64,000 bases of DNA, from positions 2,852,001 to 2,916,000 of the forward strand of contig NZ_CP150300.1 in NCBI RefSeq assembly GCF_037991315.1, written 5' to 3'. The translations under genes and the position numbers were made by a program. The notes under the pieces were generated by a model. The model saw only the letters and a list, made by a program, of their open reading frames with translations, was not told the origin of the DNA and did no database searches. Within the stretch, counting starts at the first letter, position 1. Each line of letters begins with the position of its first letter. Below are positions 18,349 to 27,460 of the stretch, in pieces. This stretch comes from Paenibacillus sp. FSL H8-0079 (GTDB taxonomy: Bacteria; Bacillota; Bacilli; Paenibacillales; Paenibacillaceae).

Positions 18349-19682
18349 ACATGTTGAGGAAAAGCCTGCGACTTCGAATCGTAGCTACGTTTATTGGAAT
18401 TGTTCTGGTGAGTTTGATTCTCTCCTTTATGCTGAATAGTGGGACACAGGAAAAGACGCCAGATCGTTTTATGGTTACCTTTGCCGAAGATATCGCTACA
18501 CTGATTAATTTGATCGATGATCCGGAAAAAGTACAATCAAGCTTAGGTATCTTTGCCCGGTATGGCTTGAACATCACTCCGGTGAATGAACAAAGTGAAG
18601 TGTTATCTTCCTTGCCTGAGGACAAAGTTCATTCGTTATTTGAGATGGGTACAACGGGTGCAATGTTTATGTCCAGTAAGGATGGAATTGCGACCATAGG
18701 TGTTCCCGGAACCAACGAGGGGATAGGCACCTTTCTAATTCAAAGCGATTTCTCCTCTCTTTTTCATACACTGCGGAACACGCTCTTAACTTCACTATTA
18801 ACGGTTCTGGTCATTGGTAGCTTATTAATCCTGTTTATGTCCGGGTACATTGTAAAACCGATTAAGAGGTTAACGGTTGCAGCGAAGGAGATGTCCTCAG
18901 GAGATCTGTCGGTCCGCCTGAAACACAATAATAAGGATGAGTTTGGGGAACTGATGGAGAGCTTTAATCATATGGCCAGTGAGTTGCAGAAAATCGATTC
19001 GGTTCGTGATGACTTTGTCAGCAATGTCTCTCATGAAATGCAGTCTCCGCTCACATCGATCAGAGGGTTTACCAGAGCACTACAAGATGGTGTTATTCCA
19101 TTAGAAGAGCAGAAAGAGCATTTGGATATTATCTATGAGGAAACGCTGCGCTTATCGAGGCTCAGTGATAATCTGCTACGGCTAGCCTCGCTAGATTCGG
19201 AGCATCATCCGGTTCATTTCACCACATTCCAGTTGGATGAACAATTAAGAAGGGCGATCTTACTGGCAGAGCCGCAGTGGGCGCAGAAGGACATACAGAT
19301 CGAGTTGGACTTGTTGCCCTGCGAGATCACAGTGGACAAAGATTTGTTTGATCAGGTCTGGCAGAATTTAATAAACAATGCGATCAAATATACCGGTTCT
19401 ATGGGTACCATTCATGTCGAAATTGAGACGTCATCTTCATTCGTGAAGGTATTGATTAGAGATTCTGGACAAGGCATACCTAAGGAAGCCCTCCCGTATA
19501 TCTTTGATCGATTCTATATGGCGGACAAAGCGCGGAGCAGCTCGCTTCGAGGTAATAGATTAGGGTTGTCCATTGTGATTAAAATTTTGAAATTGCATCA
19601 ATGTACAATTGATGTAGAGAGTGAAGTAGGAAAAGGCACGCAGTTTATTGTCACGATTCCCAGATCGGTCATCACATCTTAG
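18345..19682 (+). CDS. HAMP-domain sensor histidine kinase
   Basis: 445 residues. Membrane helices at about 11-30 and 146-168 enclose a sensor loop of about 115 residues; HAMP at about 169-221; H-box DFVSNVSHEMQSPLTSIRG with phospho-accepting His230; N-box QNLINNAIKYTG; G1 DSGQGIP; G2 reads SSLRGNRLGLSI rather than the usual GGTGLGLSI. Overlaps the response regulator by 4 bp, so it is its cognate kinase. The H-box MQSP in place of LRTP is unusual but conservative. Confidence 0.92.
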   Translation: MNMLRKSLRLRIVATFIGIVLVSLILSFMLNSGTQEKTPDRFMVTFAEDIATLINLIDDPEKVQSSLGIFARYGLNITPVNEQSEVLSSLPEDKVHSLFEMGTTGAMFMSSKDGIATIGVPGTNEGIGTFLIQSDFSSLFHTLRNTLLTSLLTVLVIGSLLILFMSGYIVKPIKRLTVAAKEMSSGDLSVRLKHNNKDEFGELMESFNHMASELQKIDSVRDDFVSNVSHEMQSPLTSIRGFTRALQDGVIPLEEQKEHLDIIYEETLRLSRLSDNLLRLASLDSEHHPVHFTTFQLDEQLRRAILLAEPQWAQKDIQIELDLLPCEITVDKDLFDQVWQNLINNAIKYTGSMGTIHVEIETSSSFVKVLIRDSGQGIPKEALPYIFDRFYMADKARSSSLRGNRLGLSIVIKILKLHQCTIDVESEVGKGTQFIVTIPRSVITS

Positions 19683-19700
19683 GCATGTCAGAATAGAGAG

Positions 19701-19763
19701 AGCAATATAGAAACAATCGGTCCCTGTGCGTTCAGGGTTCAGATTGCTTCCATGTTGCTTTTT
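19701..19763 (+). terminator. Probable terminator of the ABC/two-component operon
   Basis: Long imperfect hairpin: outer AGCAA/TTGCT (19701, 19755), inner GAAACAATC/GATTGCTTC (19710-19718, 19742-19750), ending in TTTTT. Confidence 0.55.
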
Positions 19764-19799
19764 GACATTTGTAATCGCGACAAAATTTCACATATAGTT

Positions 19800-19828
19800 T
19801 TGTTTAGCAGTGGATCATTTGATAAAAT
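19800..19828 (+). promoter_or_regulatory. Promoter of the UbiD-family gene
   Basis: TTGTTT (19800-19805), 17 bp, TAAAAT (19823-19828). It lies inside the longer open frame that begins at 19752 and so supports translation from ATG 19893. Confidence 0.5.
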
Positions 19829-19892
19829 AGAAGAGACGTTATGTGAATCTATGAACTTAATCAATTTATCATACAGAGAATGGAGCCATCCA

Positions 19893-21728
19893 ATGAAATA
19901 TCGCAATATGGAAGATTGTATTAACGATCTGGAGCAGCACGGTCATTTGATTCGGGTCAATGAAGAGGTTGATCCTCATCTGGAGATGGCAGCGATCCAC
20001 ATGAAAGTGCACGAGGCTAAAGGCCCGGCGTTATTATTCGAAAATGTAAAAGGCTCAAAGTTCCAGGCCGTATCGAATCTGTTCGGCACGGTGGAACGAA
20101 GCAAATTCATGTTCCGCGGTACGCTGGAAGGCGTACAACGGGTCATGGCTGTTCGTGACGATCCCATGAAGGCGCTTAAGACGCCATTCCAGCATGTCCA
20201 AACAGGTCTAGCTGCGTGGCAGGCGCTGCCGAAACAGAAGTCTATTAGTCTACCCGTGTCCGCGCAAGAGATTCAAATCTCGGATCTGCCGCTCATCAAG
20301 CACTGGCCTATGGACGGCGGGGCATTCGTGACGCTGCCACAGGTATATTCCGAAGATCCGGATAAGCCAGGAATCATGAATTCCAATCTGGGGATGTACC
20401 GGGTTCAGCTGGATGGCAATGATTTTGAAATGAACAAGGAAATTGGACTGCACTATCAGATTCATCGCGGAATTGGTATACATCAAGCCAAGGCTGTCAA
20501 AAAGGGAGAACCGCTGAAAGTCAGTATTTTCATCGGGGGTCCACCAGCACATACACTCTCAGCGGTGATGCCTCTGCCTGAAGGACTCAGTGAGATGACA
20601 TTTGCTGGCCTGCTCGCTGGACGTCGTTTCCGGTACAGTTACAAAGATGGGTATTGCATTAGTAATGATGCCGATTTTGTCATCACAGGTGATATCTATC
20701 CAGGCGAGACGAAGCCTGAAGGCCCGTTCGGCGATCATCTGGGTTACTACAGTCTGACGCATGAATTCCCACTAATGCGTGTGCATAAAGTCTATGCCAA
20801 ACCGAATGCCATCTGGCCGTTTACGGTTGTTGGTCGTCCACCGCAAGAGGATACGGCTTTTGGCGATTTGATTCATGAGATTACAGGAGACGCGATCAAA
20901 CAGGAGATTCCTGGCGTCAAAGAAGTGCATGCGGTCGATGCAGCAGGGGTTCATCCATTGCTGTTTGCCATTGGCAGTGAACGTTACACGCCTTATCAGG
21001 CAGTGAAGCAACCGACAGAGTTGCTCACGATTGCCAATCGTATTTTGGGAACAGGTCAGCTCAGTTTGGCGAAGTACCTGTTCATTACTGCTGAGGATCA
21101 ACAGCCTTTGGACACCCATAAGGAAGTTGAATTCCTGACCTATATCTTGGAGCGCATGGATATGCAGCGGGATATTCATTTCCATACCCATACGACCATT
21201 GATACATTGGATTACTCGGGTACAGGGCTGAACAGCGGTAGCAAAGTTGTTTTTGCAGCCTATGGCGACAAGATTCGGGATCTATGCACGGAAGTGCCGG
21301 AGTCTTTGAAAAATATTCGAGGTTATGAGAATGCGCAACTCATCATGCCGGGCATCGTTTCGATACAGACATCGGCCTTCACGAGTTATGCGGATACAGC
21401 ACAAGAGATGCAAGCATTCACGTCTCTATTGAAGGAACAAGGAGGTCTGGACTCGTGTCCGATGATCATTCTTTGTGATGACAGTTCGTTCCTGAGTGCT
21501 AACCTCAGCAACTTCTTATGGGCAACCTTTACTCGAAGCAACCCTTCACATGATATGTATGGGGTTAATAGCGGATATAACCACAAGCATTGGGGTTGTG
21601 ATCAGGTTATTATTGATGCGCGTACCAAACCTCATCAGGCACCGCCGCTGATTCCCGATGCTTCGGTCGAGAAGAGCATTGAACGATTTTTCGTTAAAGG
21701 GGCAAGCCTGGGTTCGATCAAAATCTAA
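19893..21728 (+). CDS. UbiD-family decarboxylase
   Basis: 611 residues from ATG 19893 (ATGGAGC upstream); the frame is open to 19752 but the extra 47 codons are unlike the family. UbiD enzymes reversibly decarboxylate aromatic or unsaturated acids using prenylated FMN. Visible landmarks are MNSNLGMYRVQ (the Arg region) and PEGPFGDHLGYYS, which carries the Glu and a Glu-to-Asp variant common in the family. No UbiX prenyltransferase gene is nearby. The length fits the longer roughly 610-residue subgroup, some of which act in menaquinone pathways; the substrate is unknown. Confidence 0.88.
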   Translation: MKYRNMEDCINDLEQHGHLIRVNEEVDPHLEMAAIHMKVHEAKGPALLFENVKGSKFQAVSNLFGTVERSKFMFRGTLEGVQRVMAVRDDPMKALKTPFQHVQTGLAAWQALPKQKSISLPVSAQEIQISDLPLIKHWPMDGGAFVTLPQVYSEDPDKPGIMNSNLGMYRVQLDGNDFEMNKEIGLHYQIHRGIGIHQAKAVKKGEPLKVSIFIGGPPAHTLSAVMPLPEGLSEMTFAGLLAGRRFRYSYKDGYCISNDADFVITGDIYPGETKPEGPFGDHLGYYSLTHEFPLMRVHKVYAKPNAIWPFTVVGRPPQEDTAFGDLIHEITGDAIKQEIPGVKEVHAVDAAGVHPLLFAIGSERYTPYQAVKQPTELLTIANRILGTGQLSLAKYLFITAEDQQPLDTHKEVEFLTYILERMDMQRDIHFHTHTTIDTLDYSGTGLNSGSKVVFAAYGDKIRDLCTEVPESLKNIRGYENAQLIMPGIVSIQTSAFTSYADTAQEMQAFTSLLKEQGGLDSCPMIILCDDSSFLSANLSNFLWATFTRSNPSHDMYGVNSGYNHKHWGCDQVIIDARTKPHQAPPLIPDASVEKSIERFFVKGASLGSIKI

Positions 21729-21740
21729 TTTGTGATGATT

Positions 21741-21774
21741 AAGAAGTTCAAACATAAGAGTTTGAACTTCTTTT
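21741..21774 (+). terminator. Terminator after the UbiD-family gene
   Basis: AAGAAGTTCAAAC (21741-21753), loop ATAAGA, perfect 13-bp complement (21760-21772), then T. Confidence 0.88.
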
Positions 21775-22012
21775 GCTTACTATGATCCAGCAGTTTCTAA
21801 CAGAAAAGTGAATAAATGTTCAAAACCGGGACTAATTCAGATGCAGGAGTGAGGATAAAGTCTTATATATTCGTATTTACCTTTGCGATTAAGGTCGTTT
21901 GAACTATGTAGGAAATGAAGAATTTTAACGATATAAAGAAGTATAGGTATTTTTGTGGGCCCGATCCATTGGGTGCTGTTACTATAATGAATTGTTCAGG
22001 GGGAATACCGAT

Positions 22013-23104
22013 TTGAGAATCCATATTATGAACCTGCAAGACGGAGACCGTCTGACTGCAGATACATTCAGCGATGCAGGATTACACGTTCTCGGAAAGG
22101 GGACTGTAATCAAAAGTGAGGATATCTCCTTGCTCATGCAGCACCGTGTAGATTATGTAGATATTGAATCACGTGAAGAGGAAATTACTGAGGCCGAATT
22201 TTTTGCTGCAGCGGCAAAGCATGCTTCCGGGTCAAGCGTAAGCACGAAGGAAGAGCCGCCTGAAGAAGAGATGAAGTCCCAATTTATTCAGACTGTACAT
22301 AATTATCAAAATGCTTTTCTCGAAGCTCTGACTGTTGGCAAGTTCAATGCCACCATGGTGGATGATGCACTGCAACCGATGGTTGAGGGACTGGATGAGC
22401 AGAAAGATGTCGTTCATCTCCTGATGATGCTGGAACGCGATGACGTCAATAACTATACACATTCAATTCAGGTAGGTTTGTTGTCCTTTTACCTTGCGAA
22501 CTGGCTTGGATATTCTCAGAAGGAAAGTTATCAGATCAGTCGTGGTGGCTACCTGCATGACATCGGAAAGTGCAAAGTATCCCACCGGATTCGGAACAAA
22601 ACAGAACCGTTGACGGCTGATGAGCAGCTTGAAATGCAACGTCATACGATCTATGGCCATGATATTATCAAAAATTCCATGACGGATGAAGCGACGGCAT
22701 TGGTTGCCCTGCAGCATCACGAGCGAGAAGATGGTTCCGGTTATCCGATGCAACTGAAAAAAGAGGAGATTCATCCCTATACTCAGATTGTATCTGTAGC
22801 CGATATCTATATTGGCATGAGATCTGGGAACCACGGAGGCAGTAATCCGAACCTGATCAACAACCTTAGAGATATCTATGGTATGGGATTTGGTAAATTG
22901 AACGAAAAGCCGGTTCAGGCATTGATGCAACATTTGCTTCCTAATTTCATTGGGAAACAGGTTCTGCTCAGCAACGGAGAAAAAGGTGTTATTGTCATGA
23001 ACAATACGTCTGATATTTTCAAACCGCTCATCAAAGTGGAATCTGAAGAATATCGCGACCTCTCCAAAGAGCGTACGCTTGCCATTGATGAATTGCTTAT
23101 TTAA
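22013..23104 (+). CDS. HD-GYP domain protein, probable c-di-GMP phosphodiesterase
   Basis: 363 residues from TTG 22013, which has AGGGGGA 8 nt upstream; a longer frame from 21953 has no ribosome site. The N-terminal 120 residues are a small domain also found before other Paenibacillus HD-GYP domains. The C-terminal HD-GYP core keeps GYLHDIGKCKVS, H-x-x-x-GHDIIK, the signature HHEREDGSGYP and VSVADIYIGM. These residues bind the di- or trinuclear metal centre that hydrolyses cyclic di-GMP. Monocistronic. TATAAT at 21983-21988 could be its -10. Confidence 0.88.
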   Translation: MRIHIMNLQDGDRLTADTFSDAGLHVLGKGTVIKSEDISLLMQHRVDYVDIESREEEITEAEFFAAAAKHASGSSVSTKEEPPEEEMKSQFIQTVHNYQNAFLEALTVGKFNATMVDDALQPMVEGLDEQKDVVHLLMMLERDDVNNYTHSIQVGLLSFYLANWLGYSQKESYQISRGGYLHDIGKCKVSHRIRNKTEPLTADEQLEMQRHTIYGHDIIKNSMTDEATALVALQHHEREDGSGYPMQLKKEEIHPYTQIVSVADIYIGMRSGNHGGSNPNLINNLRDIYGMGFGKLNEKPVQALMQHLLPNFIGKQVLLSNGEKGVIVMNNTSDIFKPLIKVESEEYRDLSKERTLAIDELLI

Positions 23105-23140
23105 TATCGATATTCATTGCTATTCAGTATTACATAGAAG

Positions 23141-23178
23141 ACGGGTCTCCTGTACTAAGACAGGGGACCCGTTTTTTT
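23141..23178 (+). terminator. Terminator after the HD-GYP gene
   Basis: ACGGGTCTCCTGT (23141-23153), loop ACTAAG, ACAGGGGACCCGT (23160-23172), then T. Confidence 0.9.
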
Positions 23179-23266
23179 GTTATATCATCCTTGATATGTT
23201 GTTCGACAAGAAAAGCAAGCGTATACTTTGCAAAGACCTTATTTTTCCTGCCAAGGAGCGATTGCC

Positions 23267-23740
23267 ATGATTGAAGTGACAACCGAGATTACGATACATG
23301 CCCCGATTGAACGGTGCTTTGACTATGCCCGGGATATTGACGTACATACTCAGACCGTCTGGAAACATACGAGAGAGCGAGCAATCGCAGGAGTAACAAC
23401 AGGAAGAATTGAAGCAGGGGATACGGTCACATTTCAGGCTACTCATTTTGGGGTCAGACAGAAGCTGAAATCCCGAATCATGCAGTTTGAACGACCTTTC
23501 CTCTTTGTGGATCAGATGGAGAAAGGTGCTTTCAAGAGTATGCGACATGAACATCATTTCAGCGTAATTGGAGATCAGATGACTTGCATGAGAGATACAC
23601 TTCGATTCGAAGCTCCACTTGGATTGATGGGATGGGCAACGGAGCGACTTGTGCTGAAGAGATACATGCAGGCATTTCTGGAGAGTCGTAATCGTAAGCT
23701 CAAAGCGATGATTGAGCAGCAGCCAGAATTGAATGGATAA
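23267..23740 (+). CDS. SRPBCC-family (START-like) protein
   Basis: 157 residues from ATG 23267 (AAGGAG at 8 nt); the frame reaches 23228 without a ribosome site. It begins EVTTEITIHAPIERCFDYAR, the hallmark first strand and helix of the polyketide-cyclase/START-like fold, which forms a hydrophobic ligand pocket. Bacterial members bind or modify lipids and small hydrophobic molecules; no specific ligand can be read. A small membrane protein gene follows after 17 bp. Confidence 0.82.
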   Translation: MIEVTTEITIHAPIERCFDYARDIDVHTQTVWKHTRERAIAGVTTGRIEAGDTVTFQATHFGVRQKLKSRIMQFERPFLFVDQMEKGAFKSMRHEHHFSVIGDQMTCMRDTLRFEAPLGLMGWATERLVLKRYMQAFLESRNRKLKAMIEQQPELNG

Positions 23741-23757
23741 AGGAGAGAAGACGATTG

Positions 23758-23916
23758 ATGGATAATGAATACTATGTAGGTTGGGGCACACTTGCCTTGA
23801 TTAATGCCGGACTGGCTCAGGGAAAAAACAGAAGTGGTCGGAACTGGTTTCTGATTTCCCTGTTATTTGGTCCGTTAGCAACCCTCTTTATTGTTGTGTG
23901 GAATAAACTTGACTAG
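23758..23916 (+). CDS. Small membrane protein (52 aa)
   Basis: ATG 23758 behind AAAGGAGAG; stop TAG at 23914-23916. The protein starts MDNEYYVGWGTLALINAG and contains LAQGKNRSGRNWFLISLLFG then PLATLFIVVW: a charged KNRSG turn followed by one hydrophobic helix. The pattern G-K-x-R-S-x-x-x-W-F-L-x-x-L-x-x-x-P recurs in many very short prokaryotic membrane proteins of unknown role. Probably co-transcribed with the SRPBCC gene. Confidence 0.7.
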   Translation: MDNEYYVGWGTLALINAGLAQGKNRSGRNWFLISLLFGPLATLFIVVWNKLD

Positions 23917-23939
23917 GGCGTGTCTTAAAACTCGCCCTA
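23914..23939. repeat. Short palindrome between convergent genes
   Basis: TAGGGCG (23914-23920) pairs with CGCCCTA (23933-23939) around TGTCTTAAAACT. There is no T run. The outer bases match the palindrome at 56253-56277. It may be a bidirectional 3'-end hairpin or the footprint of a mobile palindrome. Confidence 0.5.
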
Positions 23940-23941
23940 AT

Positions 23942-25162
23942 TCAACGAACAGTATTCCGATGCATATAACGATCGATCATCCAGAACACAAGGGCCGTTG
24001 CACTAACGCCCGCACCTAACCAGCAAACCGCTGTCCAGCCCGCCCATGCATACACTTGGGTAGAAACGATGGAGCCGGTCGCACTGCCGATGGAATAAAA
24101 GATCATATAAGCTGCCGTTAGGCGGCTCTGCGCTTCAGGACGAACTTCGTAGATCAGGCTCTGGTTGGTAACATGTACTGCCTGCACGGCGAGATCGAGC
24201 AGGATAACGCCCAGGATTAGGAACCACAGGGAGTGATGCACATATCCGATGGGCAGCCAGGATAGGAGCAGAATGACAAGTGAGATGCCGGTTGTTTTTT
24301 GCCCAAGTCCCCGATCGGCGAGTTTACCTGCACGAGCAGCAGCCAATGCTCCCGCCGCTCCTACGAGACCGAATGCACCTATGACTGTATGAGACAGGGA
24401 CAGTGGAGGGCTACTTAGTGGCAGAACCATGGAAGTCCACAAGATGCTGAAGGCTGTAAAAATCAGCATGGCCAGTATACCGCGTACTCGTAATACAGAC
24501 AATTCACGGTACAGTAGCAAAACAGATCTGAGTAATTGGAAATAGCTTTGTTTCACGTATGAGGACTGCTGCCTTGGGAGAACAAGATATAAGGCGACAA
24601 TTCCGAGTAAGGTAAGGCTTGCGGAGAAGAGATATACCGATCTCCACCCGAGCCAATCGTTCAGCGTACCTGCAACCGTTCGTGCAAGTAAAATGCCAAT
24701 GACGATTCCGCTAGTTACCTGCCCGACAATGCGACCACGTTCGGAAGGGGCTGCCAAGTGTGCAGCAAAGGCAACCAGTGTTTGTGTAATGACCGCGAGT
24801 AGACCTACGACGGCCATCCCGATGAACAACAGGGAACTGGATTGTGAGGTGCCTACCAGAACCAGTGCAAGCACAGATAAGAGCATCTGAATGATAATCA
24901 GCTTGCGACGGTTTAAGAGGTCACCAAGTGGAACGAGAAGGAACAGGCCCAGTGCATAACATATTTGAGTCACTGTGATGACAATACCTATGGACGATGG
25001 AGAGAGGTTAAATTCTTGAGCAATGGAGTCCAGCAAAGGCTGAGCATAATAGATATTGGCGACCGCAAGTCCACTGCACACGGCAAAGAGAAGAGCAACT
25101 AACCGCGACATGGCAGGGCGATCCTTATCGAATAATTGTGCATCTGGGGAAGAAGTTTGCAT
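23942..25162 (-). CDS. MFS transporter (efflux type)
   Basis: 406 residues with twelve predicted membrane helices. It carries the MFS signature between helices 2 and 3 (LFLLVPLGDLLNRRKLIIIQ) and resembles drug:proton antiporters of the arabinose-exporter-like group (VCSGLAVANIYYAQPLLDSI). AAAGGTGA precedes ATG. It is divergent from a TetR gene, with a TetR-like palindrome just downstream of its promoter. The likely role is export of a toxic compound or metabolite under TetR control. Confidence 0.88.
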   Translation of the reverse strand: MQTSSPDAQLFDKDRPAMSRLVALLFAVCSGLAVANIYYAQPLLDSIAQEFNLSPSSIGIVITVTQICYALGLFLLVPLGDLLNRRKLIIIQMLLSVLALVLVGTSQSSSLLFIGMAVVGLLAVITQTLVAFAAHLAAPSERGRIVGQVTSGIVIGILLARTVAGTLNDWLGWRSVYLFSASLTLLGIVALYLVLPRQQSSYVKQSYFQLLRSVLLLYRELSVLRVRGILAMLIFTAFSILWTSMVLPLSSPPLSLSHTVIGAFGLVGAAGALAAARAGKLADRGLGQKTTGISLVILLLSWLPIGYVHHSLWFLILGVILLDLAVQAVHVTNQSLIYEVRPEAQSRLTAAYMIFYSIGSATGSIVSTQVYAWAGWTAVCWLGAGVSATALVFWMIDRYMHRNTVR

Positions 25163-25187
25163 GAATGGATGTCACCTTTCTATTATG

Positions 25188-25246
25188 TACCGATTGGTAT
25201 GATATGTTTCCGCATAACCATACTTTAATTGTGTGAATTCTGTCAA
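25188..25246 (-). promoter_or_regulatory. MFS promoter with a TetR-type operator
   Basis: Minus-strand TTGACA (25246-25241), 18 bp, TATGGT (25222-25217). Downstream of it, TACCGATTGGTA (plus strand 25188-25199) is a near palindrome. A related site, TACTGATCGATA, lies at 25419-25430 in front of the TetR gene; both fit TACYGATYGRTA. Confidence 0.6.
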
Positions 25247-25262
25247 CAGAGATTTAGGTGAG

Positions 25263-25350
25263 GGTTGAACAAAAGAATATTTACACAGAGACCTCGATGA
25301 CAGAATAACTATTAAATCGCTATTATTACAAGATATTTTGATTCCATTGT
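25263..25350 (+). repeat. Decayed half copy of the MITE-like element (copy D)
   Basis: GTTGAACAAAAGAATATTTA, then CACAG, GATGACAGAATAAC, AAATCGCTATTATTAC and GATATTTTGATTCC follow the left half of copies A and C in the same order. The right half and its inverted repeat are not recognisable. It lies between the MFS and TetR genes. Confidence 0.6.
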
Positions 25351-25418
25351 AACTAATAACTACTTTCTGGTTATTTGGTTTTGACTTTGTAATAAGAGTG
25401 AGATTACAATATAATAAA

Positions 25419-25430
25419 TACTGATCGATA
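25419..25430. promoter_or_regulatory. TetR-type operator in front of its own gene
   Basis: TACTGATCGATA, related to the site at 25188-25199 and 19 bp before ATG 25449; consistent with autorepression. Confidence 0.5.
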
Positions 25431-25448
25431 CATAAAGAGGTGGGTTGT

Positions 25449-26030
25449 ATGGTTAGACAACGGGAATTTGATACGGATAAAGCACTTGATGCAGCGATGC
25501 ATACGTTTTGGGACAAAGGATTCGAAGCGGCATCTTTGAGTGATTTGACGAATGCAATGGGCATTCAACGCCCCAGTCTGTATGCAGCTTTTGGGGATAA
25601 AAAGGAATTATTTGAAACGGCGCTTCGCAGGTATACCACTCAGCATGCGGCTCAAGTCAGGGCCAGACTTCAACAGGGTTCCTCCGTGCGGGAAGCCTTT
25701 CGTAGATTGTTTGAACATATTGGAGCAGAGGGGAGTGTGACCGAGCCTAGTCACGGCTGTTTTTGCATTAATACGATGGTTGAACTAGCTCCGCATGATC
25801 CCAAATTCGCTGTCCTTACGCGAGAGCATCAGATGTACCTGGGTGTTCTTTTCAAGGAAACGATAGAACGAGGGCAACAGAGCGGAGAGTTGTCTGCTGA
25901 CATGAACGCGAGTGCAGTAGCACAGTCTTTGGTCGTATCGATGATTGGACTGACGGTATTGATGAAATCAGGACCGGACCGCTTGTTTGTAGAGCAGAGC
26001 ATCCAGGTTACATTGTCTCTGCTGAATTAG
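25449..26030 (+). CDS. TetR/AcrR-family transcriptional regulator
   Basis: 193 residues. The N-terminal TetR helix-turn-helix is REFDTDKALDAAMHTFWDKG followed by FEAASLSDLTNAMGIQRPSL and YAAFGDKKELF; the C-terminal half is the ligand-binding region. ATG 25449 follows AAAGAGGTGG; GTG 25440 overlaps that ribosome site. It probably represses the divergent MFS exporter and itself through the paired TACYGATYGRTA sites. Confidence 0.88.
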   Translation: MVRQREFDTDKALDAAMHTFWDKGFEAASLSDLTNAMGIQRPSLYAAFGDKKELFETALRRYTTQHAAQVRARLQQGSSVREAFRRLFEHIGAEGSVTEPSHGCFCINTMVELAPHDPKFAVLTREHQMYLGVLFKETIERGQQSGELSADMNASAVAQSLVVSMIGLTVLMKSGPDRLFVEQSIQVTLSLLN

Positions 26031-26078
26031 CAGGGGGATGATCTTTGTTTATATTGATGCGGAGTTGCTGCAATATAC

Positions 26079-26265
26079 ATAAATTGAACTAAACATTTAC
26101 ACAAAACGGAGAGGACAGAAATAAGCTGAGGAAGCGGAGCGTTCGCCTTTATCCCCGGATTTTTCCTTTATAAAAAGGAATCGAAGAAAATCTGGGGATA
26201 ACAGCGATCAGAAGGTTGTTCTGTCATTGGAGTGACCAGTGTAAATATTCTTTAGTACAATTTAT
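26079..26265 (-). repeat. MITE-like palindromic element, copy B (inverted)
   Basis: 187 bp in the opposite orientation to copies A and C. Ends ATAAATTGAACTAAACATTTAC and the mirror GTAAATATTCTTTAGTACAA with TTTAT. The centre carries GCGGAGCGTTCGCC and the hairpin CCCCGGATTTTT with GAAAATCTGGGG. No open frame. Confidence 0.8.
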
Positions 26266-26310
26266 ATAGATAAGAATTGAGAATTGAGCAGGTATAGGAG
26301 GAGATCAGGA

Positions 26311-27279
26311 ATGGATACGAAGTTGCGCTGTGCCGTTTTGGACGATTATCAGAACGTTGCGCTGACATCGGCGGACTGGAGTCCGTTGATGGAACGGGTG
26401 GAGATTCAGACATTCAACAACTATATGGGTTCGGAAGAAAAAGTCATCCAGGAATTGCAGGACTTCGATATTGTGGTCCTGATGCGGGAACGCACACGGT
26501 TTCCGGAGAATGTCATTTCGCAGCTCCCACGGCTAAAACTTCTGATTACAAGTGGTATGCGCAATGCGTCCATAGACCTCAAGGCTGCGGAGCAGAACGG
26601 GATCATTGTGTGTGGAACCGAGGGGAGCTCCAACCCGCCGACCGAACTTTCCTGGGCGCTCATTCTGGGACTGTCCAGACAATTAGTTACGGAAAATAAT
26701 GCACTTCGCTCCAATCGAAACTGGCAGAGCACGGTCGGGTTGGATCTGCATGGGAGAACACTTGGATTGCTCGGTTTGGGCAAAATAGGTACTCGTATGG
26801 CTGAGATCGCACAAGCATTCGGTATGAATGTGATCGCCTGGAGCGAGAATCTGACACGAGAGAAAGCCGAAAAACATGGTGTGATCTGGGCCGAGACCAA
26901 GGAGCAACTGCTTGCACAGAGCGACATCGTTTCCATCCATCTGGTATTAAGTGATCGTACGCGCAATCTGATCGGACAAGCTGAATTTAAACAAATGAAA
27001 CCTCATGCCCTATTGATCAATACGTCACGAGCGGGCATTGTCGATCAGGAAGCTATGGTGAAGGCATTGCAGAGTGGTTTGATTGCAGGTGCAGGTCTGG
27101 ATGTATATGAGCAGGAACCACTGCCCGTTAACCATATCATGCGAACATTGCCCAACGTCCTGGCCACACCGCATCTGGGTTATGTAACTCGCGGCAATTA
27201 TGAGATCTATTATAATCATACCGTAGAAAATATAGAGATGTTCCTGAAGGGAACACCGATCAGGCAACTGCTACCTTAG
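26311..27279 (+). CDS. D-2-hydroxyacid dehydrogenase family protein
   Basis: 322 residues. NAD-binding motif LGLLGLGKIGTRMAEIAQAF; catalytic Arg in NTSRAG, Glu in DVYEQEP and His in TPHLGY. These enzymes interconvert 2-oxo and D-2-hydroxy acids; the closest style is the phosphoglycerate or glyoxylate reductase-like branch without an ACT domain. ATG 26311 is chosen because AGGAGGAG lies about 9 nt upstream; the frame is open to 26284. Monocistronic with its own terminator. Confidence 0.88.
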   Translation: MDTKLRCAVLDDYQNVALTSADWSPLMERVEIQTFNNYMGSEEKVIQELQDFDIVVLMRERTRFPENVISQLPRLKLLITSGMRNASIDLKAAEQNGIIVCGTEGSSNPPTELSWALILGLSRQLVTENNALRSNRNWQSTVGLDLHGRTLGLLGLGKIGTRMAEIAQAFGMNVIAWSENLTREKAEKHGVIWAETKEQLLAQSDIVSIHLVLSDRTRNLIGQAEFKQMKPHALLINTSRAGIVDQEAMVKALQSGLIAGAGLDVYEQEPLPVNHIMRTLPNVLATPHLGYVTRGNYEIYYNHTVENIEMFLKGTPIRQLLP

Positions 27280-27335
27280 AAGGAATGTATGCTGAATAAC
27301 CATTTACCTATAGTTGTATAGATTCAAAGACAAAT

Positions 27336-27377
27336 AAGGTGTTGCCAGGAAAGGATTATCCCTAGGCAACACCTTTT
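27336..27377 (+). terminator. Terminator after the hydroxyacid dehydrogenase gene
   Basis: AAGGTGTTGCC (27336-27346) pairs with GGCAACACCTT (27365-27375), then T. Confidence 0.88.
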
Positions 27378-27460
27378 TAGTACATCCACATAAAAGAAGA
27401 ACTTAAGGGACTGTTACAACCGTAGCCGTAAGGTACTCCGATCTATTCCACTCACCAAGT

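Noticed and set aside
21931..21968. TAAA followed by GCCCGAT before the HD-GYP gene as a sigma-D (motility) promoter
   Set aside because: The spacing is about 21 bp instead of 14-16 and the -10 is incomplete.
23160..23230. Start of the SRPBCC gene at 23228
   Set aside because: No ribosome site before 23228, while ATG 23267 has AAGGAG at 8 nt and begins the fold correctly.
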